This document shows positions 55,901-64,000 of a stretch of DNA of 64,000 bases, piece by piece. The stretch is from Mesostigma viride. Lineage: Eukaryota > Streptophyta > Mesostigmatophyceae > Mesostigmatales > Mesostigmataceae. Below the pieces are notes generated by a model. The model saw only the letters and a program-made list of their open reading frames with translations. It was not told the origin of the DNA and did not search any database. Numbering within the stretch: the first letter of the stretch is position 1; the number at the start of each line of letters is the position of its first letter. Location of the stretch: assembly GCA_009746045.1 (NCBI GenBank), contig RPFO01000219.1, forward strand, positions 1 to 64,000, given 5' to 3'. The position numbers were made by a program, and so were the translations under genes.

Positions 55901-56464
55901 GATTAATTGAATAGTGGCCTTCTAGGAGCTAGGATGGAGTGAATACTAGGCTAACGCATGGCTATGCTGTAGGAGAATCTGCTAGAGTCTCCGGGATGAG
56001 GATAGAACCCTCCGGGGAGTCTGCTTCATCCGCCAGGGTTTTCCCTCCTCCTCCTGCGGAGCTCCTCTTCTGCGAGTGGCTCTGACATCACAAGAGTAAA
56101 TAATAGGAAAACTTGGTGTTAACCGTAACCAATCCCTCTTGCCTTGCAACCAACCCCTCTTGCCTAACCAATCCCTCTTGCCTCGCAAAGCCCTAGGCGG
56201 GCTATCATACCGTGAGCAGGCAGCCTTGGCGTTCGCAACCTCCTTAGACAGCTGGGGTTGCTTCTGCCGGCTGCTCGCTAGCGCCCCCACGTCGGCGGTC
56301 GCTGCCAGGCTCGCCCCATCATCCCTGGCCTTGGCACTTGACCTTACTCTTGATGACAGGCTAGGCTTGAGTTCAATGGAGGGAGACGGCCGTTTATCCG
56401 AGGGAGACGGCCTTTCTTCCAAGGAGGAGGATCTTTTGTCCAGGACAGAAGGTTTTTTCTCCAT
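47157..56464 (-). CDS. Protein with two degenerate cyclic-nucleotide-binding-type domains, seven exons
   Basis: Exons (minus, 5' to 3'): 56464-56211, 55336-55189, 54223-54152, 52914-52732, 50808-50658, 49111-48825, 48062-47157. All have GT-AG borders, phases fit, total 2,001 coding bases (666 aa). Domain 1, residues ~85-195: [20 protein letters not shown] helix, [30 protein letters not shown], then [16 protein letters not shown] and [10 protein letters not shown]. The shape is that of a cAMP/cGMP pocket, but the usual FGE Glu is Gly. Domain 2, ~215-325: [73 protein letters not shown]. The C-terminal ~300 residues are Gly/Pro/Ser-rich and probably disordered. The 5' end is least sure: the first frame is open upstream to 56568, and an extra exon near 55720-55840 or 55990-56080 cannot be excluded. 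Regulation through nucleotide binding is an inference. Confidence 0.75.
49134..49512 (+). repeat. Two adjoining tetranucleotide arrays, (TTTG)n then (GGTC)n
   Basis: (TTTG)n covers 49134-49267 and (GGTC)n about 49277-49512, joined by AGGTGGATT. Both lie in the intron before the exon at 49111. On the coding strand the CAAA array ends only ~20 bases from the acceptor, where a pyrimidine tract would be expected. Confidence 0.95.
49513..50400. repeat. G-rich, low-complexity intron segment
   Basis: Long G/GT tracts, (GT)n at 49935-50015 and G11-type runs with G/A mixtures to 50240. Antisense frames here are Pro-rich artefacts. No gene seen. Confidence 0.6.
50865..51345 (-). repeat. Tandem decoy copies (about seven) of an exon acceptor
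   Basis: Minus strand, units of ~73 bases: CTACTAACAGATTTTCTATA, TTCCCTAATTGTCTCC, TGCGCAAG|GTGGCGGCGCTCAT. The true junction at 50808 reads CCCCCGCAG|AAGGAGGTGGCGGCGCTCAT. So branch-point-like TACTAAC, tract, AG and the first ~15 exon bases have been copied. Copies are near 50865, 50957, 51031, 51107, 51180, 51255 and 51325, with rising divergence at the far end. None can continue the protein frame. Confidence 0.8.
52083..52200 (-). other. Two decoy copies of an exon donor
   Basis: Minus strand: GCGAGCTGCTGTCGACGGAC then CGG|GTGAGCGC (near 52083) and CGG|GTGTGCGC (near 52160). The true exon end at 52732 is GCGAGCTGCTGATCATGGAC CGG|GTGAGTGG. A third copy, GCAAGCTGCTGTTGATGGAC CGG|GTGAGCGC, is near 52629-52667. 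They lie 3' of the true donor in the same intron. Confidence 0.7.
52205..52535 (+). repeat. AGAAGAT / ATAAGAT microsatellite
   Basis: Heptamer-like array (AGAAGAT, AGATATA variants) in the intron between the exons ending at 52732 and 50808, bounded on both sides by decoy donor copies. Confidence 0.95.
54851..55049 (+). repeat. (CCCG)n microsatellite
   Basis: Mostly perfect CCCG tetramers with CGCC slips, in the intron between the exons at 55189 and 54223. Pro/Arg/Ala frames across it are artefacts. Confidence 0.95.
55361..55700 (+). repeat. (GGGGTT)n microsatellite
   Basis: About 55 hexamers with some GGGGTC, GGGTTT and GGAATT variants, in the first intron. The unit equals the ciliate-type TTGGGG telomere repeat, but it is embedded in an intron. 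Frames (NPNPN, LGLGL) are artefacts. Confidence 0.95.
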
Positions 56465-56568
56465 GGGAGCCTCAATGCTTGTAAAGGGCCAGAGCCGTGT
56501 ACCCAGGCCAAGACCACCGAACAGGAAAGCTGATTTGCAGTCTACTGCGGGAGCACGCTTGAAAGCGT

Positions 56569-57940
56569 GGCTTTAGTTGATTTCAGTAGCTTTAAATACC
56601 GATCAGAACGCTCCTGAACAACTCGAGGTGCCGTACAGCTAAACAGGAAACTCCCCGAGGCTGCCCCATGCCGCCGAATGTTACGAGACAAACGAGGCCA
56701 GAAGAATTTTTTCACCGTTGCTTTGTACTATACACATGCTCTAGGTAGGTGCAGCCTGAAGCCGGCCGGTTTTCAAGCTTCGCATTTTGCCAGTAATGAA
56801 ACTCGCGAGTTTTCTCTTCTAGGAGATTCCTCCCACGTTGTAACAATATGTCACAAGGGGCTACAAGGCAGGTTATGCCGATCGCGCACTTTTCATCGAG
56901 TTCTCCTCGCCAATACTGCATGGAACGCAGCCTTTTCGAAAAAGAACACGTTTATCAAAGCGTGCCCTGAAAGGTTGTCGAGAGCTATCTTACAATGTTG
57001 TACGAACGGCTGATAGGTTTGTTGACTACAGCCATTGCTAATTAAAATGCGGAGTTTCAAGCCACGAAGCTGCCTTGCCAAAACTGAAAAGCTAAAAGTC
57101 TGAAGAGCGCATGCCGAGAGTGATTTGGTTTGGTGTCTGTATGATACAAGGCCGACTTGGTGGCCTGTTATGGCGAGAGAAGGCACTTTCGACTTATTAG
57201 CACTTATGACTTGGGACTGAATTTGCTACCAAATTATAAATGGTTTCTTGCCTCCATTCCACGCTGGCTCATCAGTCATCACTCATCATGTCGTCAGGCC
57301 GCATGCGCGTTCGTCTACGGCGGACACCGTCCAGCGCAGCCAAATTATGACACGTGTAACTGCCGATACGAGCGTGTCAGAAACTCAGAATGGCTGTTCT
57401 GCATCCTGGTTGAGTAGGCTCAGAAAAACCGCCATGGCCGGGGGGTGTTGGGAGCTTAAGTACTTCGCGGAGCGGAAAAGTACCGGCAAGTCGCCTTTTC
57501 ATGGGCCGAGACCTCCGTTTTCCCACTCCTTGCCTTCTATCAGTCTGCCCGGGTATAATTACTCTGTAGGGCTGCTTCCCAAGCGGCGTAAAGTAAAGCG
57601 GCCATTGAGGAAGAATGAAAAAGCCACTTTGCCGCTGTTTTCCCGTCCTGAAATTCGGGTTGGAACGTAATTCTTTCTCATTAAGCACATGATGCCCTTC
57701 AGGAATGGCTTGCCGCCATGCATGTGGGAACATGGAAGCTAGCACTGCCCTACAAGTATTTTAGACTTGGTTGAACTGAAGTTGCAGAGCGTTGAGAATC
57801 TTGCAAATTGTCACATCGCACCAGCTATGTCCGTAAAGCAAACCACTTTAGACCGTGAAATTACGAGGATCCTGACCACGGAAAGCCCGTTCCTCCCTCC
57901 TGCCAGCCGAGTGACGGATCCATTCTAGTCATAGGAGATT
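56569..57940. other. Divergent intergenic region between the cNMP-domain gene and the sialidase
   Basis: About 1.4 kb without a convincing frame. Both promoters must lie here. No TATA box or RNA gene is obvious. The frames that exist change composition abruptly and lack motifs. Confidence 0.4.
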
Positions 57941-60900
57941 ATGGCTTTTTTGAGTCCCCAGAAGTCCATCGCTCAATCTCAAGCGGGCAAAAGTTGGCGG
58001 GGATACAACCCTTGCCTTCTTGGACGTCAGCTGATTGCATCAGCGCTCGCATTTTTCTTCCTTGTCGAGGTAATAAAACGGTGCTTTCTTGCTCTTTTTT
58101 AGAATGCTGCCCCGAATGTATGGGATACCTAGGATTTGTGCCCTATCTGTCGTGTCTTTCCCTTGTCCTGCACGACCTGTCGACTTGATCGTCGTTTACA
58201 CCTGCGCCATCCAGCGCTTTGCTCGGTTTCCCCGCGGGACATTGTCGGTCACTGGAGTAACGCACGAGCTGCCAATTCTGGCACGCCTCCCATGGTATGC
58301 GGGCGGTGCCTGGCTTTGCTATAATTATTATCTCCTGCAGGTTTCCAGCGTGGCAGCTGCGACCCACGCAGCATCCCCTTTCCAGGGCCGCTCCTTAATG
58401 GACGCTGGGGCTGGCGCGCATGCTCAGTTGGTCGCTGGGGGACCCAGGGACCGACCGCGGCGCCTGGGGCACCACTCTCCCCACCTCCACCACCATCGCA
58501 TCGACCATGCTGGTTTTGCCCATGGCCCTGACGAGGGCGGTGCTGGCTCTGGTGACCACGACGATCACGAGGAGAGCCATGCGGACACCGGTGATGGTGA
58601 CGGCGGCCCTAGCCACCTCCCGAACGATGACGGCAGACGTCACGGCGTTCACTTTTTTCACCACCGCCACCATGCCACCATCGATGGTGGTGCCAGCGAC
58701 GGCCCCAACAGGCACGGCCAGAATGACTATCCCATTAAAGGCCATCATCCTATTCATGAAGAAGATGATGATACTAGCGACAATAATAACGACGCTGGGC
58801 ACACCGATAACCCGGCTAGCTATCGTGATAATGTGAACTATAATGATAACCCGGCTAACTATCACGATAACACCAACCGTCGTGATACCACCGACGGTGG
58901 CGCAGGCGCCTCTGCTGCTGCCACTGATCCTGACGCTGGCGCTGGCGACCGGAACAAAGCCATGCACGGGGACGCAGACAACATGCTGACGGCCGGTGCC
59001 CCCCACCCGGGGGGGGCTAGCGTGGATGAACCCCACCATGCTCGCCACCCTGGACATCTCCACCGCGCCCTGGGTCATATGAGTGATGACACCAGCCATC
59101 ACCATGAAGCGAGTGGTGGGGGCCGTGACAGTGGACGCACAAGCCGCCACCATGTGCGCATGTCCAATCCAGATAATGATGAAGATGACAATGGCCACAT
59201 GAGCCAGCATCGTGTGGCGGGCGGTGAGAGCGGTGACAGTGCCCGTGTGGCGGACGGTGACAGGGAGCATCCTAGCTCCAGCCATCGTCACCATGGGATG
59301 CACGATGACAATAGTCGCCACAGTAAACACCACCATGGGGGCCATGCGCATGGTCCTTTTTACCACGACGATGATGATGATGTGACCCACGATCATGATA
59401 ACGATGGTGCGGATGTTGGTGGTGATGACGAGAACGTTGAAAGTCACCGTCGCAATCACCTCCGCAACCATGACTTCCTTCGACATCACCGTCATGGCCA
59501 CCTGCGCTCCGGGGCGGCGTCATCGTCGCCGACATCAGCGTCAGCGTTAGCATCATCGACGTCATCACCGTCGTCAGCACCATCGTCTGCGCTGCCGTCG
59601 TCATCAAAACCCGCCACAATACCCCCCCTCATCCTGACGTCATCGTCGCTGCCATCCTCACCACCATCCCCACCGCCACCGCCACCCCCTCCCAAGTCCT
59701 CCCACCTACCCCCGCCCCCATCCCCGCCACCCCAGCCGTCTTCCTCTTCATCACCAATGCAGAGGCATGAACCGTCCAGGAAGCCCGATTTCGCTCCTGG
59801 CAGCCGCCATGATGTCATGAATAATGATGCACACGACTCGCTGGCATCATCATCGCAGCTGCCAGAGCCGATGCTTCGACCACCCTCGCCCCTGCACTCC
59901 TCCCAATCGCCCACAGGCGGCGACCACCCAGACCCGGCAACTCAACTACCATCGCGCCCGCAGCCCTTCCAGGAGCCCTGGACCGGCGCTCCAGAACCCA
60001 CCCAGCAGGGAGTAGGTGATCTGGACATTCCCCAACAGGACCTGTGGACGTCCGGCACCGGCGGCTATGACACCTTCCGCATCCCCGCCCTGCTCTACGT
60101 GGGCGGTGGCGTGGTGCTGGCCTTTTGCGAGGGCCGGCGCGCCAGCTCGGCCGACTCGGGCGACATCGACGTGCTACTGCGGCGGTCCACCGACTGGGGC
60201 GTGACGTGGGACAGCGCTCCTCCTGATGACAATGACGATGCTGCTGGTGCTGATGTTGCTAGCGCTAGTTCTCCAAGTGCCGATGCTGCTGCTGCTGCTG
60301 GTGGTGGTCACGATGGAGGTGACGCGGGCACGTCTTCTTCTGCCGCACTTGACATCCGGGCTCATGTCGGCTCGTCCTCTCCTTCTCCTGTTGCTGCGGT
60401 TGGTGGTATTAAAGATGGTCAGAGCAGGCTCCCTGACCAGGCCACGGGCGATCGGGCGGATGGGGTTGGCCAAAGGCGAGGCGGCAAGGGTGATGGCGTT
60501 GGCCGAAGCAGCAAGAAGGGCGCTGGATCTAGTGACTGGGCCGGGCGCGTCATCTGCAGCAACGGACATGACACGTGCGATAATGCCACCCCCGTCTACG
60601 ATGCTGTCACCGGTCACGTGCTCCTCCTCGTCAACTACCAGCTGGCCAACGAGACAGAAGCGTTTGTTATCTCAGGCAAATCTGCCTACGGCCGAAAGAC
60701 GGTCGTCTACAAGAGCACCGACCGGGGCCTCACCTGGCTGCCACCTGTCGACATCTCGGCCAGGATCGCGGGGACAGGGTGGACATCCACTGTGGTGGGC
60801 CCTGGTGGCGGGATCCAGCTGCGCAAGGGCAAGCACGCGGGTCGCATTGTCATTCCGTGCGACAACGTGGGACCACAGCCACCACGTAAGCTATTATAGT

Positions 60901-62438
60901 AAGCTGTTATGTCAAGTTTGTTCGCTCTGCTGGTTTAGGCTGCTACAGGCTGTTTATGGCTGCTGTTTAGGATGCGATAGCATGCTGCGGGCTGCAGTAG
61001 GCTCATCTCAGCCAGTTCCCCCATCCCAACAAACGTCGCCTTCGCCGCTGCAGTCCACCCATCCACGTTTCGTCGAACCATGTTTAAAGCCCAAGCAATA
61101 GCGTTTCAAGCGTGGGTCGCATGGGTAACAACACGCAATCACAAGCGTGGGGTAGCTTGCTCTTCCAACCGCGAAGGGAAGTGAAGAACAGGCCGTTGTG
61201 TTCGGCCACACCAGAAAAGAGTAGGCCATCGTTGCCTTCGGCCGCTGCTATGGTCTCGTCCTGTTACTCTGGTCATATATAGGCCAAATCTGCTACACCA
61301 GACGTGAGTAGGCCTTAGTTGCTATTGGCCACTGCTGTGCTCTTTGTGCCACTGCTTATGCTGTTACTGCTACACCAAAAAAGAGCCTTAGCTGCTAGAG
61401 GCCACTGCTATGCTCTTTATGCCACTACCCCTTGTGTGCCCTAACCCTTCCTTATCCGCCTCTGGCCTTGCTGCGTCCCCACCACACCACCTGCGGTGCC
61501 CTTGCGCTGTGCTCTGCGGCTTGTGCCCTTTCCATACACCCATCGCCCTGATTCCACAACACTGTCCACTTCATTGTCTACGTGTTGTCAATGAAGGAAA
61601 TAACAACATGGCCTATTCAACTAACCCATCGCCCTGATCCCCTAATTACCCCATGCCTCATCCCATAACCATCCCCACAGCCGGCCTGTGGAGCAAGCTA
61701 GCGGACGCGGCCTCCACCCTGCTGCCCCCCTGGCTGCTGGATCCATCACAGCCCTTCCCGCACGGCCCCATCCCCCATCATTCCAGCGACAGCAACAACA
61801 ACAACGGCTACCTGTACGGCTCCCACGTCATCTACTCGGACGACCACGGCGCCAGCTGGCACCTGGGGGGCAGCGTCGGGGGCACCCCTTCCTTCCCCAC
61901 CAACGAGGCCACCGTGGCCGAGCTGGCGGACGGCACGCTCCTCCTCAACATGCGTGTGTTCCCACCCTCCCCACCGCACGCGCGCGCGGTCGCCTGGAGT
62001 CGCAACGGCGGGTCAAGTTGGCACGGCACTCGTTTGGATGAGTCGCTGCCCGACCCGAGCTGCCAGGGGTCCCTGGTCTCGGCGCCCCGTGACGGCGGCG
62101 CGCTCCTGTTCAGCAACGCGGCCGATCCGTACGTGCGCGTGCGCATGACGGTGCGTGCGAGCGTGGACGGCGGGGCCACCTGGCCCCACGCGCTCGTGCT
62201 CCACTACGGCAACGCTGCTTATTCGAGCCTCGCGGTCGTCCCGGGGGGGAGCCGCCATGATGGCCGCACGGTCGTGATGTGCCTCTACGAGACGGGCAGC
62301 GAGGAGGCCGGTCCTTTTGTCCCACTAGGCGAAGGGCCATACAAGCGCATTCGTGTCGCGCGGTTTGAGCTGCGGCAGCTCTTTGTGGCACCAGCCCCGC
62401 AAGAAGTGTTGCAGCACGGGCCCAATAACTTTCTATAG
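57941..62438 (+). CDS. Sialidase (GH33-type neuraminidase), membrane-anchored, three exons
   Basis: Removes terminal sialic acids from glycans. Exons: 57941-58069 (ATG AFLSPQ, signal anchor LIASALAFFFLVE), 58341-60885, 61681-62438; borders GT-AG, phases 0 and 1, 3,432 coding bases (1,143 aa). Catalytic part from ~617: DTFRIPALL with the substrate Arg, then five Asp boxes: RSTDWGVTWD ~657, KSTDRGLTW ~833, YSDDHGASW ~942, SRNGGSSW ~997, SVDGGATW ~1051. TNEATVAEL supplies the family's Glu, GNAAYSSLAVV the nucleophile Tyr, LYETGSE closes the propeller. Between Asp box 1 and VICSNGHDT lies a ~110-residue Ala/Gly/Ser insertion. Residues ~50-610 are a His/Asp/Asn/Gly- then Ser/Pro-rich stalk. Likely a secreted or surface enzyme. 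Exon 1 is inferred from its signal and splice fit. Confidence 0.82.
58389..59700 (+). repeat. His/Asp/Asn-rich low-complexity stalk region
   Basis: GAT/CAT/AAC/GGT-rich sequence encodes a polar stalk with short near-repeats such as DNPASYRDN and DNPANYHDN. The other plus frame and the antisense frame are also open and hydrophobic (ATV/MI-rich), a side effect of the biased trinucleotides. Metal binding is conceivable for so many His/Asp but untested. Confidence 0.6.
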
Positions 62439-63169
62439 CTAGCCAACGTCACACATGCATGCCGACCTGTAGAGACAACCTGTACACTGCGGCGCCGCAA
62501 GCTAGAGGTGGACATCGCAGCGCAGGCCTGTTTATTTCTTCCGGGCAGCTTGCGGTAGCGGGGGTCAGTCCGGCCGAAGGACTGGAACAGGGTCGAATGA
62601 GTGAAAGATGGCCTAATGAAATGAAGCGCATGGTTTTGTAGTTATGTGCATGTACGCTATGGAGACGTGGAGCACACATGGAGTCTGCATGTAGATCGGT
62701 AGGTGTAGGTTTCCAGCTTACAGCTTTGATCCCAAGGCAGGGCAACCACCCCCAGACGGTCAGATTCCAATTAGGCGGTGCGCAGGCGAGTGCACGGTGG
62801 TTCCCGATATGGCTCGGAGGCGCTGCGGTCGCAGATCACTTGTCTGCACATGTTGTAGGTGACGCCGCGTTGGCCGCAGCTCCTACACTGGAAACCTGCA
62901 GGATCGAGCCGATTTAGAGCAAACCAGGATATATACACTAAGGGAGCCGATGTCAGCATCGGATGCTCTTGCTGTCTTCCACAGATATATATTGCATGCC
63001 CGTGCAATACCAGAGCGAAATGCTGGGCATAAACTCGGTTGAATGTTGAAAGATCTGCATGGCGAGAAAAGGGAATCACACGGCAGATAGAGCAACGTAG
63101 GTTGCAGTATCCCCATACTCTGATCCCCATACGTTCATGGTTCTAATGGGGCAGCGGTATACATTGAAA
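62439..63169. other. No supportable gene
   Basis: Follows the sialidase stop. Only short frames without motifs are seen; the first ~100-200 bases may be its 3' UTR. Confidence 0.35.
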
Positions 63170-63735
63170 TTTCAAGGCAGATGTGTTTTACGTGGGTTAA
63201 GAATTAACGCGAGTGCTAAAGCAATCAGTAGATCAAGGAGACCACCAGCGCAAGCCAGAAATCGGGAGAATCCGGACCACGGTAGCTCGAGTATGATATA
63301 GCTAGATCCTGCCGTTATCTTTTCCGCGTTTTCGAGTCGTTCAGGATAAGTAAGTAAGTACTTGCGTGTCGATCATGCGCAAAGGCATGCCACGGAGTAC
63401 TATGCTAATCTCATTAGAAAAATAATTACACAAAAGTTTTTAAAAACAAATATCGTCGTTCAGGATGATGAATATAAATGGAGATGGAAATTATCTGCAT
63501 GTATAGCCTTGTCAATTGAAATTACGGCTGGCTTACGTGAAGAGCGACTAGTTGACCTAGACGACATGGGGCCGGAAACAGCTTGCTTGATCAGGGCGTG
63601 TGTTTCGAGCCTAACTGGCCGGGAGACATCTAGTGGTGAGCACCATTCTGCGATCGCTCTCCCACCATTTACTCGAGGAGATACCCATAATGGAAAACCA
63701 CTGAAAAGCTCTAGTGTCGCGTCCAAGCCTATTTA
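63170..63735 (-). repeat. Repeat R, long inverted copy
   Basis: Contains GAGACCACCAGCGCAAGCC, GGACCACGGTAGCTCGAG (core, minus orientation) and, to the right, GGCTGGCTTACGTGAAGAGC and the GGGGCCGGAAACAGCTTGC stretch seen in the opposite orientation at 19130-19260. This is the longest copy in the window. Confidence 0.55.
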
Positions 63736-64000
63736 ATTAGGTTCCTTTAGTGGACAGTTTGGCGCAACAATGTGAAATAGGCGAAGTCTTAGTGTTCGAC
63801 TATTTAGGACTATTTGTACAGCCGGTTCATACGGCGTTGTACTTGCTATTCAGTGGTTTTGTAGTACTTTCGGTACTCCGTACTTTGGTTTATCTGTAGG
63901 TGCGCAGCATGTCAATGTGCGTGGACCTAGTATAAGTCGTTTTGGGTCGTACGGTCAAATTCGTGTGAACCGTAGCGCCCTAGAGATCTCGGTTGACCAT

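Noticed and set aside
54668-55910. NPNPN and LGLGL frames across the hexamer array, suggestive of a repeat antigen
   Set aside because: Derived from (GGGGTT)n in an intron; frame does not match the adjoining exon.
58395-59501. Hydrophobic minus-strand frame resembling a membrane protein
   Set aside because: Composition is a mirror of the GAT/CAT-rich stalk of the sialidase; no start context or domain.

Overview
The window looks like nuclear DNA of a unicellular eukaryote, probably an alga or related protist. Its genes have GT-AG introns and GC-rich exons full of low-complexity runs. There are many LINE/SINE-type repeats and microsatellites, and a short plant/alga-type TTTAGGG telomere-like run at 17722-17750. 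The species cannot be named from the sequence. Left end to about 17.0 kb: an integrated, decaying Polinton-like virus (PLV). A minus-strand block (10270 down to 18) holds structural genes: a double-jelly-roll-type major capsid protein, a penton-like minor capsid protein, a pVI-like small protein, a C2H2 zinc-finger protein, an Ig-repeat/LamG fibre and a very large fibre-like protein. A plus-strand block (10295-16988) holds a coiled-coil protein, a packaging ATPase, an AT-hook protein, a tyrosine recombinase and a primase fused to a UL9-like helicase. The two blocks diverge from a 24-base gap. The capsid genes and the recombinase are open, while the fibre, the large structural protein, the ATPase and the primase-helicase carry frameshifts.

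17.1-21.4 kb: a five-unit tandem repeat whose units each contain a 12-bp inverted repeat, then the telomere-like run, a truncated LINE reverse transcriptase, a SINE-like element and copies of a second dispersed repeat. 21.6-38.3 kb (+): a giant translation initiation factor eIF4G of about 2,899 codons in 12 exons. All splice phases agree. It combines a plant-like SAPPN motif, an eIF4E-binding site, MIF4G, MA3 and a C-terminal W2 domain. 38.3-47.1 kb: a repeat graveyard made of LINE ORF1 and ORF2 pieces, a SINE family that shares the LINE 3' end, and three (CTCCAT)n arrays.

47.2-56.5 kb (-): a seven-exon gene for a protein with two degenerate cyclic-nucleotide-binding-type domains; nearly every intron carries a different microsatellite. 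57.9-62.4 kb (+): a three-exon GH33-type sialidase with a signal anchor and a very long His/Asp/Asn-rich stalk. The two genes are divergent. The right end (62.4-64 kb) has no gene that I can support and ends in dispersed repeat.

The most unusual pattern is that at least four introns, in two unrelated host genes, contain extra tandem copies of their own exon/intron junctions. These copies leave decoy splice sites, including a run of about seven near-copies on one acceptor side.
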